A stretch of 64,000 bases of DNA from Helicobacter pylori (lineage in GTDB: Bacteria > Campylobacterota > Campylobacteria > Campylobacterales > Helicobacteraceae): contig CP032039.1 in assembly GCA_008032935.1 (NCBI GenBank), positions 1,302,001 through 1,366,000 of the forward strand, read 5' to 3'. Below are positions 29,340 to 37,754 of this stretch, in pieces. Position 1 is the stretch's first letter, and each line of letters opens with the position of its first letter. The position numbers and the translations under genes were made by a program. Under the pieces are notes generated by a model, which did no database searches, was not told the DNA's origin, and saw nothing but the letters and a program-made list of their open reading frames with translations.

Positions 29340-30668
29340 TTAATAAATCTTGCTCAACCAAATGGAAAACACAATTAAAGGGGTGATGTATTTAAGCAAG
29401 AAATACCAAGTTGCAAACAATTTAGGGCCTAAAAAGTGCGTGCTTAAAAGACGCAATTTTTCTTTTTTCAAAACCCAGCCCATAAAAATAAAGGTTGCCA
29501 TCCCGCCTAAAGGCATGATAATGGTGCTTGAGGCAAAATCCAACCAATCAAAAAGACTTTTTTCAAAGAAAGTGAGGTAATCTTTATAATCCTTATGGAG
29601 CGAGAAAATCAACACCACGCCTACCACAAAAATTAGCGCTACAAGACCCCAAGTAACCTTAAAACGAGAGTATTGATACTTTTCGGTAAGATACATCACG
29701 CTTGGCTCTAATAAAGCCACCGTAGAAGTGATGCCAGCAAAAGCGAGCGCGAGCAAGAAAAGAATTGAAACAAGAACGCCTATCGCTCCCATTTGGCCAA
29801 AAACCACCGGTAAAGAAGTGAAGATTAACCCTGTGCCTTGTGAGACATTCGCCCCATATTCAAACACAAAAGTGAAAATCATAAGCCCTGCCACAAGAGA
29901 AATTAAAATCCCTGATAAAACCACCCAAATCGTGCTTTTAAGCAAATTCTGCGTTTTATCCGTAACCGCAGCATAAGTGATATTGATCCCTAAACCGATG
30001 CTTAAGGAAAAGAAAACCTGCCCCAAGGAATAAGTGAACACTTGAGAAGTCAAATCTTTTGGTTTGAAATCAAACATGAAATGGAAAGCTTTAGAAAAAG
30101 AATCCATGCTCATCGCATAAAAAAGCAAACCAAAAAAAGTGGCAAAGAGTAAGGGCATTAAGACTAGATTGAGTTTTTCAATGCCTTCTTTAATCCCTCT
30201 AGAAACAATCCATCCGGTTATGAATAAAACGCTAAAAAGCCCTATGGATTGTAGCCCTATAGACTGCAAAGTTTGAGTAAAAATTTGTTCAGATTCTTGG
30301 ATATTGTTAGGCAAATTAAAACTAACACTCACCAAATAATAAAGCACCCAGCCTAAAATCGTGCCGTAAAAAGTCAGTATTAATGGCCCAGAAATAAGCA
30401 AAATCCCTGCGTATTTCCAGCGTTTTTTAGGGTTAAGGTCAAGCTCTTTAAAAGCTTCTGTTACATTTTTTTGCGTGCTTTGTCCTAATAGCATTTCAGC
30501 GATAAACATCGCTGCACCAACGCTTAAAGATAAAAATAAAAACAATAAAACAAAAGCACCCCCACCGCTCACCCCAGTCATATAGGGGAAACGCCAGATA
30601 TGCCCTAAACCTATCGCGCTCCCTAAAGCCGCTAAAACAAATCCTAATTTAGAAAAATGATTACCCAT
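29340..30668 (-). CDS. Sodium-dependent transporter of the NSS (SNF) family, first copy
   Basis: 442-residue paralogue of the next gene, homologue of HP0497. TM1 signature GFVLAALGSAIGLGHIWRFP; TM6 FSLSIGLGINITY; same length and helix pattern as its neighbour, so a tandem duplication. The differing substrate-site residues (for example GVGTIITY against GLGINITY) suggest they may differ in solute (inference). Divergent from ybgC, with the shared promoter region 30669-30897. Confidence 0.9.
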   Translation of the reverse strand: MGNHFSKLGFVLAALGSAIGLGHIWRFPYMTGVSGGGAFVLLFLFLSLSVGAAMFIAEMLLGQSTQKNVTEAFKELDLNPKKRWKYAGILLISGPLILTFYGTILGWVLYYLVSVSFNLPNNIQESEQIFTQTLQSIGLQSIGLFSVLFITGWIVSRGIKEGIEKLNLVLMPLLFATFFGLLFYAMSMDSFSKAFHFMFDFKPKDLTSQVFTYSLGQVFFSLSIGLGINITYAAVTDKTQNLLKSTIWVVLSGILISLVAGLMIFTFVFEYGANVSQGTGLIFTSLPVVFGQMGAIGVLVSILFLLALAFAGITSTVALLEPSVMYLTEKYQYSRFKVTWGLVALIFVVGVVLIFSLHKDYKDYLTFFEKSLFDWLDFASSTIIMPLGGMATFIFMGWVLKKEKLRLLSTHFLGPKLFATWYFLLKYITPLIVFSIWLSKIY

Positions 30669-30855
30669 TCTTAACTACCAAACTCCTTGTCAATGATTAA
30701 AATTAAAGAGCTATGTCCTTAATCGCCCAACTATTGCTGTATTAATTTTTTGAAATCTTCAGAGATCTTAAGATTTAAGAAAAAACCCACTTTAAAAATA
30801 CCTAAAAAATATAGAGCAACGCCCCTAGATTATACTATAGTTAAGTTACATATTG

Positions 30856-30861
30856 TATAAT
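30856..30861 (+). promoter_or_regulatory. -10 box of ybgC
   Basis: TATAAT in CATATTGTATAATTTTAAG, 36 bp upstream of the ybgC ATG; ribosome binding site AAGGGG at 30888-30893. A further TATACT lies at about 30833. Confidence 0.6.
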
Positions 30862-30897
30862 TTTAAGAAAATTTCATTATTTAAGTAAGGGGAATTA

Positions 30898-31299
30898 ATG
30901 CGCTGTAGGGTATATTACGAAGATACCGACTCTGAAGGCGTGGTCTATCATGCGAATTATTTGAAATATTGCGAAAGGGCTAGGAGCGAGTTTTTTTTTA
31001 AACAAAATGTCTTGCCCGAAAATGAAGAAGGCGTGTTTGTCATCCGCTCTATCAAAGCGGATTTTTTCACCCCCGCAAGCCTTGGCCAGGTCTTAGAAAT
31101 AAGAACGCAAATTAAAGAATTAAGAAAGGTTTTTGTGGTGCTTTTTCAAGAAATTTATTGTATCCAAAACGCTTCTTTAGAGCCTATGAAGCCCTTTAAA
31201 GTCTTTGCTTCAGAAATCAAGTTTGGCTTTGTCAACCGCTCTACATACAGCCCTATTGCCATTCCTAAATTGTTTAAGGAGCTTCTTAGTGCCGTCTGA
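30898..31299 (+). CDS. ybgC: Acyl-CoA thioesterase YbgC (Tol-Pal associated)
   Basis: 133-residue hot-dog-fold thioesterase, homologue of HP0496, for which acyl-CoA thioesterase activity has been reported. The 4-hydroxybenzoyl-CoA thioesterase motif YYEDTDSEGVVYHANYLKY (positions 5-23) contains the catalytic Asp. The gene overlaps the start of the next by 11 bp. In other bacteria ybgC opens the tol-pal operon; here tol genes are not adjacent. Confidence 0.93.
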   Translation: MRCRVYYEDTDSEGVVYHANYLKYCERARSEFFFKQNVLPENEEGVFVIRSIKADFFTPASLGQVLEIRTQIKELRKVFVVLFQEIYCIQNASLEPMKPFKVFASEIKFGFVNRSTYSPIAIPKLFKELLSAV

Positions 31300-31549
31300 T
31301 TTAGAAAAACCCACCATTATTTACCCTTGCCTTTGGGATTATAGGGTGATTATGACCACTAACGATACAAGCGCGTTAAAAGAGCTTTTAGAAACCTACC
31401 AACGCCCCTTTAAATTGGAATTTAAAAACACTTCTAAAAACGCTAAATTTTATAGCTTTAATGTTTCTATGGAAGTTTCAAACGAAGCAGAACGGAATGA
31501 GATTTTTCAAAAAATTTCACAATTAGAAGTCGTGGCGCATGCGCTTTAA
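31289..31549 (+). CDS. DUF493 (YbeD-like) family protein, HP0495 homologue
   Basis: 86 residues from the GTG at 31289; AAGGA at 31276-31280 fits this start, and the longer frame from 31205 lies within ybgC. The small ferredoxin-like alpha/beta fold of HP0495 is known structurally. Sequence: [45 protein letters not shown]. YbeD-type proteins are thought to be regulatory; no function is proven here. Ends 4 bp into the convergent murD. Confidence 0.85.
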   Translation: MPSDLEKPTIIYPCLWDYRVIMTTNDTSALKELLETYQRPFKLEFKNTSKNAKFYSFNVSMEVSNEAERNEIFQKISQLEVVAHAL

Positions 31550-32814
31550 TCTTTTAAAACAAACGCCTTGAATTTTTCACCCCTTTCTTTATACGAAGAA
31601 AATTGATCCAAACTGGCCGCGCTGGGTGAAAGCAAAGCGACTTCATTTTGTAATAAAACGCTTTTAATTTCTTGAACCGCTTTTTCTAACTTTAAACAAA
31701 CTTGACAAGAAACATTAAATTCTAACGCTAAGGCTTGGACGATAAAAGCGCTTGATCCTATCGCATAAAGGCTTATTTTATAGTTTTTAAACTCTTCAAA
31801 AAGGGGGGTTAAATTGACCCCTTTAATATCGCCCCCTAAAATCAAATGGATTTTTTGGTTTTTAAAGGTTTTTAGAGCTTGTAAGGTGGCATCAATGTTC
31901 GTGGCTTTGCTGTCATCTACCCACAAACGCCCTTGTTTATCCCTAAATTCTTCCATTTTATGCGAGCCGATTTTAAAAGCGTTCAACCTTTTAAGGGCGT
32001 TTTCTTTATAATCTTGCCATTTTAAATTCTTTATTTTTAAAAATTGCTCATAAACTAAAAGAGCTAAGGCAGCGTCCAATAAAAACGCTCCCTTAAAAAA
32101 AAGAGCGTTAGAAGGGATTTTTAAACACTCTAAAACCTCTTCGCTTGTGTCAAAAAAGATTTTTTGCGCTTGCGAGTTTTGAATAATAGGGTGTTCTTTG
32201 AATTTTAAAGGGAGGATAGCGAGCGAAGTTTTAGGCATCAATGTTAAAACCTTGAGTTTAGCGTCCAAATAATTTTCAAAATTGCAATGCCAAGTCAAGT
32301 GATCGGCTTCCACATTGATGAGCAAGTAGATTAAAGGGTAAGCCTTATTCGTGTAATGCAAAGAAAAGGAGCTTGTTTCTAGCACCCACAAGGGCGATTG
32401 TTTTTCAAACAATTCAATCAAGGGCGTGCCGATATTCCCCCCACTCACAGCCTTAAAATCTTCTAAAAGCATGGTGAGCATTTCTGTCGTGGTGGTTTTC
32501 CCGTTAGTGCCGCTAATACTGATTATAGTAGGCGTGAAAACCGAATCAAACAAGCTGTCAATATAATCGTATTCGCTCACTAAATGCTTGGATTTTATGA
32601 CTAAAGGGTGCGTGAAACTAATACCAGGGCTGACTACCTCTAATTGGGAATCATTAGGGTTAAAATCCTTACTGGGGTAGCAAAGAAAACCCTCGCTATC
32701 CTTATGAAATGAAGTGAATTGGTCATCAAAAAATTTGACTTCGTTATGGTTTTTTTTAAAAAAACGCGCTAGGGCTAGAGTGGTTTTGCCATGCCCCAAT
32801 AAAGAGATTTTCAT
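31546..32814 (-). CDS. murD: UDP-N-acetylmuramoylalanine--D-glutamate ligase
   Basis: MurD adds D-glutamate (made by MurI) to UDP-MurNAc-L-Ala. 422 residues. P-loop [13 protein letters not shown] near 106-118, [11 protein letters not shown] near 173-183, and the C-terminal [16 protein letters not shown] near 299-314 holding the family Asp/Lys pair. One bp after mraY on the same strand, so both belong to a small peptidoglycan operon. Confidence 0.95.
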   Translation of the reverse strand: MKISLLGHGKTTLALARFFKKNHNEVKFFDDQFTSFHKDSEGFLCYPSKDFNPNDSQLEVVSPGISFTHPLVIKSKHLVSEYDYIDSLFDSVFTPTIISISGTNGKTTTTEMLTMLLEDFKAVSGGNIGTPLIELFEKQSPLWVLETSSFSLHYTNKAYPLIYLLINVEADHLTWHCNFENYLDAKLKVLTLMPKTSLAILPLKFKEHPIIQNSQAQKIFFDTSEEVLECLKIPSNALFFKGAFLLDAALALLVYEQFLKIKNLKWQDYKENALKRLNAFKIGSHKMEEFRDKQGRLWVDDSKATNIDATLQALKTFKNQKIHLILGGDIKGVNLTPLFEEFKNYKISLYAIGSSAFIVQALALEFNVSCQVCLKLEKAVQEIKSVLLQNEVALLSPSAASLDQFSSYKERGEKFKAFVLKD

Positions 32815-32815
32815 T

Positions 32816-33877
32816 TTAACGCACCTTTAAGCTTAAAAGAGCGACTAAATTGCTCAACATAGAAATGATCCAAAAACGCACGATCACCTTATTTTCTGCC
32901 CAACCCTTTTGCTCAAAATGATGGTGGATGGGCGCCATTAAAAAAAGGCGTTTTTTACGGGTTTTATAACTCCCTACTTGCAAGATCACCGACAAAGTTT
33001 CTATTACAAAAATCGATCCCATTAAAACGAGTAAGATTTCATTATGCGAAACGATAGCGTTATAAGCGATAAACCCCCCCAAAGCCAAGCTCCCGCTATC
33101 GCCCATAAACACGCTTGCCGGGTTGCAGTTATACCACAAAAAGCCAAAGAGCGATCCCACTAACGCTAACGAGACAACAAACAATTCCCCCACATCTATG
33201 ACTTTAGGATAGAGCAAGTATTTAGAAAATTCCGCATTCCCTGCCACATACACAAAGATAGAAAGGCTTAAGAGGGTGAAAATGCTAGGCACGCTCGCTA
33301 AGCCGTCTAAGCCGTCGGTTAAATTCACTGCATTGCTCGTGGATAAAAAAACCAACACCCAAAAACCAACCGCTAACACCGTGGGCATTTCAAACAAAGG
33401 GTTTTTCAAAAAAGGCGCGTATAAAAAAGTATCCAACCCCTTAAGGCTCAATAAAACAGACACCACAAGCGAAAGGACAAACAGCATGCCAAATTTCATT
33501 TTCGAGCTCATCCCGGCGTTATTTTGTTGGTTGATTTTAGTGTAATCGTCTCTAAAACCCACAAAACTAAAGCCCACTAACACGATTATCCCTAACAACA
33601 CATAAAGATTACCCAAAGACGCGCACAACACGCTCGCAACAATGGTTGCAAAAACAAACACAATCCCCCCCATTGTAGGGGTATCTTTTTTATTTTGGTG
33701 GCTTGGCACGAAGCTAGAAATGGGCTGGTTAGCCTTTTTAGCCTTGGCCCATAGAATGAATCTAGGCATTAAAAAAAGCGTGAGGAAAAAGGCTATGAAA
33801 AACCCTAACCCTGCTCTAAAAGTCAAATACTGGAAAAGATTGATATTGAAATAGCCATATAGTAAAGAATAGAGCAT
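32816..33877 (-). CDS. mraY: Phospho-N-acetylmuramoyl-pentapeptide transferase
   Basis: MraY makes lipid I at the inner membrane. The start at 33877 ([12 protein letters not shown]) has AGGGG upstream and gives 353 residues, the family length; the longer frame to 33931 is rejected. Ten or so membrane helices. Active-site motifs: DDYTKI near 108-113, [10 protein letters not shown] near 184-193, GDSGSL near 257, and the periplasm-side loop MAPIHHHFE near 319-327. Confidence 0.95.
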   Translation of the reverse strand: MLYSLLYGYFNINLFQYLTFRAGLGFFIAFFLTLFLMPRFILWAKAKKANQPISSFVPSHQNKKDTPTMGGIVFVFATIVASVLCASLGNLYVLLGIIVLVGFSFVGFRDDYTKINQQNNAGMSSKMKFGMLFVLSLVVSVLLSLKGLDTFLYAPFLKNPLFEMPTVLAVGFWVLVFLSTSNAVNLTDGLDGLASVPSIFTLLSLSIFVYVAGNAEFSKYLLYPKVIDVGELFVVSLALVGSLFGFLWYNCNPASVFMGDSGSLALGGFIAYNAIVSHNEILLVLMGSIFVIETLSVILQVGSYKTRKKRLFLMAPIHHHFEQKGWAENKVIVRFWIISMLSNLVALLSLKVR

Positions 33878-33951
33878 AAAATCCCCTAAAATCGCCATGC
33901 TTGAAATTAGAAAAATAAAATTGTAGCGCAAATTGATTTACTTAAAAATAG

Positions 33952-33957
33952 TATAAT
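33952..33957 (+). promoter_or_regulatory. -10 box of the HpaA-like gene
   Basis: TATAAT in ATAGTATAATTATGG, 34 bp upstream of the GTG start at 33991; ribosome binding site AGGAG follows at about 33980. Confidence 0.65.
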
Positions 33958-33990
33958 TATGGTCTCAATTTTTATTTTTAGGAGTCTTTT

Positions 33991-34827
33991 GTGGAGCGTT
34001 CGCTTATTTTTAAAAAAGTTAGAGTTTATTCTAAAATGTTAGTGGCTTTAGGGCTTTCAGGCGTGTTGATCGGTTGCGCGATGAATCCAAGCGCTGAGAC
34101 AAAAACACCAAATAACGCCAAAAATCAAGTTCAAACTCATGAAAGAATACAAACAAGCTCTGAACATGTTACGCCGCTAGATTTTAATTATCCGATACAT
34201 ATTGCTCAAGCCCCACAAAACCATCATGTTGTAGGTATTTTAGCGCCACGCATTCAAGTGAGCGATAATCTAAAACCCTATATTGATAAGTTTCAAGACG
34301 CTTTAGTCAATCAAATCCAAACTATTTTTGAAAAAAGAGGCTATCAAGTGTTGCGTTTTCAAGATGAAAAAGCTTTGAATGCGCAAGATAAGAGAAAGAT
34401 TTTTTGCGTTTTGGATTTGAAAGGGTGGGTAGGAATCTTAGAAGATTTGAAAATGAATTTAAAAGATCCCAATAACCCCAATTTAGACACGCTAGTGGAT
34501 CAAAGTTCAGGCTCTGTATGGTTTAATTTTTATGAGCCAGAAAGCAATCGTGTCGTCCATGATTTTGCTGTGGAAGTAGGAACTTTTCAGGCAATGACCT
34601 ATACTTACAAACACAGTAATTCTGGAGGGTTTGATTCTTCAGACAGCATTATCCATGAAGATTTGGAAAAGAATAAAGAAGATGCGATACATAAGATCTT
34701 AAACAGAATGTATGCGGTTGTCATGAAAAAAGCTGTAACAGAACTTACAGAAGAAAATATCGCCAAATACCGAGACGCTATTGATAGAATGAAAGGCTTT
34801 AAAAGTTCTATGCCTCAAAAAAAGTAG
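33991..34827 (+). CDS. HpaA-family lipoprotein (HP0492 paralogue of neuraminyllactose-binding haemagglutinin)
   Basis: 278 residues from a GTG start. The N-terminus has basic residues, a hydrophobic run and lipobox VLIGCAM (Cys at about residue 29), so a lipoprotein. The body shares the HpaA pattern (LDFNYPIHIAQAPQNHHVVGILAPRIQVSDNL in part; ALVNQIQTIFEKRGYQVLRFQ). HpaA is a surface and flagellar-sheath lipoprotein; H. pylori has several paralogues, and this one is HP0492. Its binding partner is not known. Ends before rpmB. Confidence 0.88.
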   Translation: MERSLIFKKVRVYSKMLVALGLSGVLIGCAMNPSAETKTPNNAKNQVQTHERIQTSSEHVTPLDFNYPIHIAQAPQNHHVVGILAPRIQVSDNLKPYIDKFQDALVNQIQTIFEKRGYQVLRFQDEKALNAQDKRKIFCVLDLKGWVGILEDLKMNLKDPNNPNLDTLVDQSSGSVWFNFYEPESNRVVHDFAVEVGTFQAMTYTYKHSNSGGFDSSDSIIHEDLEKNKEDAIHKILNRMYAVVMKKAVTELTEENIAKYRDAIDRMKGFKSSMPQKK

Positions 34828-34888
34828 TTCTTAAACGAACCATTTAAAAATTAGCCTTAAAATCAGTCTTTTTAAAGGCTATTTTAAG

Positions 34889-34894
34889 TATAAT
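34889..34894 (+). promoter_or_regulatory. -10 box of rpmB
   Basis: TATAAT in TTTTAAGTATAATGTC, 32 bp upstream of the rpmB ATG, with AAGGA ribosome binding site at 34916-34920. Confidence 0.65.
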
Positions 34895-34926
34895 GTCAAA
34901 CTCATTTCAATATTTAAGGATACACA

Positions 34927-35115
34927 ATGGCAAAAAGATGCACTTTAACTTTCAAAGGGCCTATGATAGGCAATCATGTCAGTCATGCGAACAACAAAAA
35001 TAAACGCCGCTTACTCCCTAACTTGCGATCGATTAAGATCCAATTAGACGACGGCACGACTAAACGCATTAAAGTGGCTGCTTCCACTTTAAGAACCATG
35101 CGTAAAGGGGCTTAG
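34927..35115 (+). CDS. rpmB: Large ribosomal subunit protein bL28
   Basis: 62 residues; [20 protein letters not shown], then [14 protein letters not shown] and [10 protein letters not shown], the bL28 pattern. The N-terminal zinc-ribbon cysteine pairs of some bL28 are absent. Own promoter. Confidence 0.95.
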   Translation: MAKRCTLTFKGPMIGNHVSHANNKNKRRLLPNLRSIKIQLDDGTTKRIKVAASTLRTMRKGA

Positions 35116-35290
35116 TTTTTAGAATTTCTATCCATTTTGATTGTAAGGGTGGTTTTGGTGTTTTTGATAACCTTTTTAAAACTCCCCTTAAAACTAAACT
35201 TCTTTTTGAGATTAAAACACAGCTTAGGTTTAGCGTTTTGATTAAATTTAGAGGTGAACGCTTTCAAAAGAATTTATTTTGATCTAGGAA

Positions 35291-36433
35291 TTGGTTTTGT
35301 TTGAAAAGTTGAAATTTTTTAAAATCAAAAAAGACGATGAAAATCAACCAGAAGTCAATTTAAATTCTGAAATCTATGAGCAATTTAAGGTCTTTAGACT
35401 CCCGCTTATTTTAATCCAATTGCTTGTGCTTTTAGGCACTCTGGGATACTTCGCCCTAGAAAATTATAGCCTTATGCAAGCTTTCTTCCAAACGACTTAC
35501 ACCATGACAGCTACAGGGTTTGGCGCTTTAAATGAAAGCCAGTTTGGGCCTATAAGTATTTTTTTAACTTCCATTTTAATGTTTTTTGGGGCAGGAATCA
35601 TTGCCTTTAGCGTGGCTATTTTAGTTAGTGTGGTCAATAAAGGCACGCTTACCAGATTGATTAAGGAGAAAGGTATGATTTATAAAATCGCACGCCTTAA
35701 GGATCATTATGTGATTTGTTACCACAATGAATACACCATTGAATTGAGCAAGCAGTTCCGCTCCGCTCAAATCCCTTTTGTGGTCGTGGATAATGACCCT
35801 AGTTTTGAAGAAGAAGCCATTAAGCACAAATACCCCTACTATATCATAGGCGATCCGCACACCAATTTAGCCATGCTAAAAACCCACTTAAGCAGCGCTA
35901 GGGGTGTTGTGGCTTTGTCTAAGATTTTACCGGTGAATGTGGCGTTAATGGTGAGCGTGCGCTTGTTTGAAAAGGAATTAAAGCGCAAACCTTACTACAT
36001 CATTGCGAGCGCGCATAGCGATGAAGGCTTAGAAAAATTAAAAAAATTAGGGGCTGATATGGTGGTTTCCCCTACAAAACTCATGGCGCAGAGAGTGAGC
36101 GCGATGGCGGTGCGTCCGGATATGGAAAATATCTTAGAGCGTTTTATCAATAAAAAAGACACGCTTTTAGACTTAGAAGAAGTGATTGTCCCCAAAACCA
36201 GCTGGCTTGTGTTAAGGAAATTAAAAGAAGCCCATTTTAGAGAGATCGCTAAAGCGTTTGTGATTGGTATCACTCAAAAAGATGGCAAATACATCCCCAT
36301 GCCTGATGGAGAAACGATTATTGCAAGCGAATCCAAACTATTAATGGTTGGCACTTCAGAAGGCGTTGCGACCTGTAAGCAACTCATTGCCAACCATCAA
36401 AGACCCAAAGAAGTGGATTACATTTCCTTGTGA
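35291..36433 (+). CDS. kchA: Potassium channel HpKchA (two-helix channel with RCK domain)
   Basis: 380 residues from TTG at 35291 with AGGA upstream; homologue of HP0490, reported to be needed for K+ homeostasis and gastric colonisation. One outer helix (about 36-54), pore helix and selectivity filter TMTATGFGALNES near 74-86, where TATGFG replaces the usual TVGYG, second helix (about 98-116), then an RCK/TrkA-N domain (YVICYHNEYTIELSK, VVVDNDPSFEE, IIGDPHTN) and TrkA-C-like end. An internal ATG near 35674 could make a free cytoplasmic RCK fragment, as in other channels of this class (inference). Confidence 0.92.
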   Translation: MVLFEKLKFFKIKKDDENQPEVNLNSEIYEQFKVFRLPLILIQLLVLLGTLGYFALENYSLMQAFFQTTYTMTATGFGALNESQFGPISIFLTSILMFFGAGIIAFSVAILVSVVNKGTLTRLIKEKGMIYKIARLKDHYVICYHNEYTIELSKQFRSAQIPFVVVDNDPSFEEEAIKHKYPYYIIGDPHTNLAMLKTHLSSARGVVALSKILPVNVALMVSVRLFEKELKRKPYYIIASAHSDEGLEKLKKLGADMVVSPTKLMAQRVSAMAVRPDMENILERFINKKDTLLDLEEVIVPKTSWLVLRKLKEAHFREIAKAFVIGITQKDGKYIPMPDGETIIASESKLLMVGTSEGVATCKQLIANHQRPKEVDYISL

Positions 36434-36465
36434 TTGATACAGCCCTTTTTAAATAAAAAAGGCTT

Positions 36466-36581
36466 GGCTCTCATCAAATATGAATAATAAAATCTAAAAT
36501 GCTAAAAACATTTTTTACAATCCATAGCAAAGAGCTTGGTGTTAGCCAAAAAGCTTTAGCCATTCATGTTTGATGAGAACC
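36466..36581. repeat. Structured inverted-repeat element with small ORF, copy 2 of dispersed repeat
   Basis: Two arms of 19 bases, GGCTCTCATCAAATATGAA (36466-36484) and TTCATGTTTGATGAGAACC (36563-36581), are complementary at 17 of 19 positions. Between them lies the dispersed core (AAAATGCTAAAAACATTTTTTACAATCCA in part) and a second hairpin AAAGAGCTTGG/CCAAAAAGCTTT. A 24-codon ORF (36499-36573, starts MLKTFFTIHSK) is enclosed. The core matches 22886-22936. The rest of the 36434-36815 gap holds only the small element remnant described separately. Confidence 0.5.
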
Positions 36582-36724
36582 GATCCAAGACTTAAACGGA
36601 TTTGAGGCTTATTTTTCTCACACCCATACACTCAATGAGAGTTAATGTTATAACCCTTTTAAAGCCCTCTTTGTTAAAAGGATTCTTGAACTTTTTTAAA
36701 CCATGTTTTAATTTGTCCTGTGAT

Positions 36725-36802
36725 TTATTTATCATGCTCATTCTCTTCGCATTTTTGAAGCGTTGCCCTAAATTCCGCGCAAAATAAATCTTCATCAATT
36801 TC
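36725..36802 (-). pseudogene. Remnant of a small mobile-element gene
   Basis: Just downstream of the tail-fibre-like gene, after a ribosome-binding-like AAAGGAGAG, the minus strand reads EIDEDLFCAEFRATLQKCEE followed by NEHDK and stop. It looks like the end of a real small protein, but the frame has an in-frame stop at 36803-36805 and no start codon, so it seems broken. An overlapping 68-codon frame (36592-36798) is less protein-like. I do not recognise the family. Confidence 0.35.
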
Positions 36803-36815
36803 TCAATTTAAAATT

Positions 36816-37739
36816 TCACTCTCCTTTCTTGCTTTTCTCTAGCGGATAATCGCTTAAATCCTTGACTTTTTGCTCCCATCCGCCTTGGATATAGATCACA
36901 TTGCGGATATAATAAACGCCTAAAAACAAGCCGCTAAACTTCGGCTTTAAGGTTTCTAAAAGTTCGTTAAATGCGGTTTTTTTCGCTTCGGTGATCTCGC
37001 TTGTGGCTTGGTTTTTTTCTTGCGTGATATTATTTAAAACTTCTTGCTTATTGGTGTTAATTTGATTTGTAGCGCTAACTTTTGCTTCGTTAATGTTAGT
37101 TATCGCTTGCGTTTTATTGGCGGTTATTTCATTGTTAGCGTTCGTTTTGGCTTCGTTAATGTTACTTATCGCTTGCGTTTGATTAGCGGTTATTTGCGTT
37201 GTAGCGCTTTCTTTAGCTTGGTTTAGGGCTTCAAGGCTTGCGGTTTTGTTAGCCGTGATTTGATTATTAGCGTTTTCTCTAGCGTTATTTAAAAAGATTT
37301 GATAGCTCGTTAAAAGCCTTGTAATGGTTTCTATCAATTGATTTTCTAGCTTTTTAATCTCGCTTTTAATGTTTTCGGTGTTAGCGTTTAAAATGCTCGT
37401 TACTTCTTGCTCGTTAGCATGCATGCTCGTATTAAAATCGCTAAAAAAGCCCTCGTATTCTTTCATTTTGTTTTTTAAGCTTTCACCGGCGTTACTTAGC
37501 CATTCAATAGAATTTCTCAAACTGCTATCAATTTCATTCGCATTTTTGAAAAAATCCAAACTCAAAAGCACTTCTAAAATCCTAACAATCCCTTTAAGGC
37601 TTAATTCCACTTGATCCGTAAAAAGCGCGTTACTCTTTAAAGCGTTTTGTAATTGCTTTAATAGCTCGTTAGTGATTTCTTTCACTTCGGGCTGTTCGGT
37701 TATTTCTAACGCGCTATTAGGCAAATTAGGGTAATTCAT
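36816..37739 (-). CDS. Tail-fibre-like coiled repeat protein of a phage-type element
   Basis: 307 residues. Residues 1-150 are helical; residues 157-266 are five consecutive repeats of exactly 22 residues, each starting A(N/T)xx(I)TxNK-like (for example ANNEITANKTQAITNINEAK), and the C-terminus (GLFLGVYYIRNVIYIQGGWE) is a short beta-rich tip. This layout, a fixed-period helical shaft ended by a small head, is typical of phage tail fibres and other trimeric fibres. I recall related proteins in Helicobacter prophages but cannot prove it. AAGGA precedes the ATG, and the gene lies 15 bp after the polyvalent-protein gene, so they are cotranscribed. Confidence 0.6.
   Translation of the reverse strand: MNYPNLPNSALEITEQPEVKEITNELLKQLQNALKSNALFTDQVELSLKGIVRILEVLLSLDFFKNANEIDSSLRNSIEWLSNAGESLKNKMKEYEGFFSDFNTSMHANEQEVTSILNANTENIKSEIKKLENQLIETITRLLTSYQIFLNNARENANNQITANKTASLEALNQAKESATTQITANQTQAISNINEAKTNANNEITANKTQAITNINEAKVSATNQINTNKQEVLNNITQEKNQATSEITEAKKTAFNELLETLKPKFSGLFLGVYYIRNVIYIQGGWEQKVKDLSDYPLEKSKKGE
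36942..37271 (-). repeat. Five tandem 66-bp repeats in the fibre-like gene
   Basis: The 330 bp encode five 22-residue units at residues 157-178, 179-200, 201-222, 223-244 and 245-266. On the plus strand the words TTAATGTTA(G/C)TTATCGCTTGCGTTT and GCGGTTATTT recur. Unit length is exact, with no gaps, so unit number could change by recombination. Confidence 0.8.
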
Positions 37740-37754
37740 TTGTTTAATCCTTAT

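Noticed and set aside
31205-31288. Longer start for the HP0495 homologue
   Set aside because: Lies in ybgC and lacks a ribosome binding site; the GTG at 31289 has AAGGA at correct spacing.
36499-36573. 24-codon ORF as an AapA-type toxin
   Set aside because: The peptide lacks the AapA pattern (central hydrophobic FLG and terminal KR); only the structured setting is similar, so it is reported as a structure and not as a toxin gene.
36592-36798. 68-codon minus-strand ORF after the fibre gene
   Set aside because: Its N-terminal part overlaps the more protein-like EIDEDLF frame, and it has no good ribosome binding site; treated as part of element debris.
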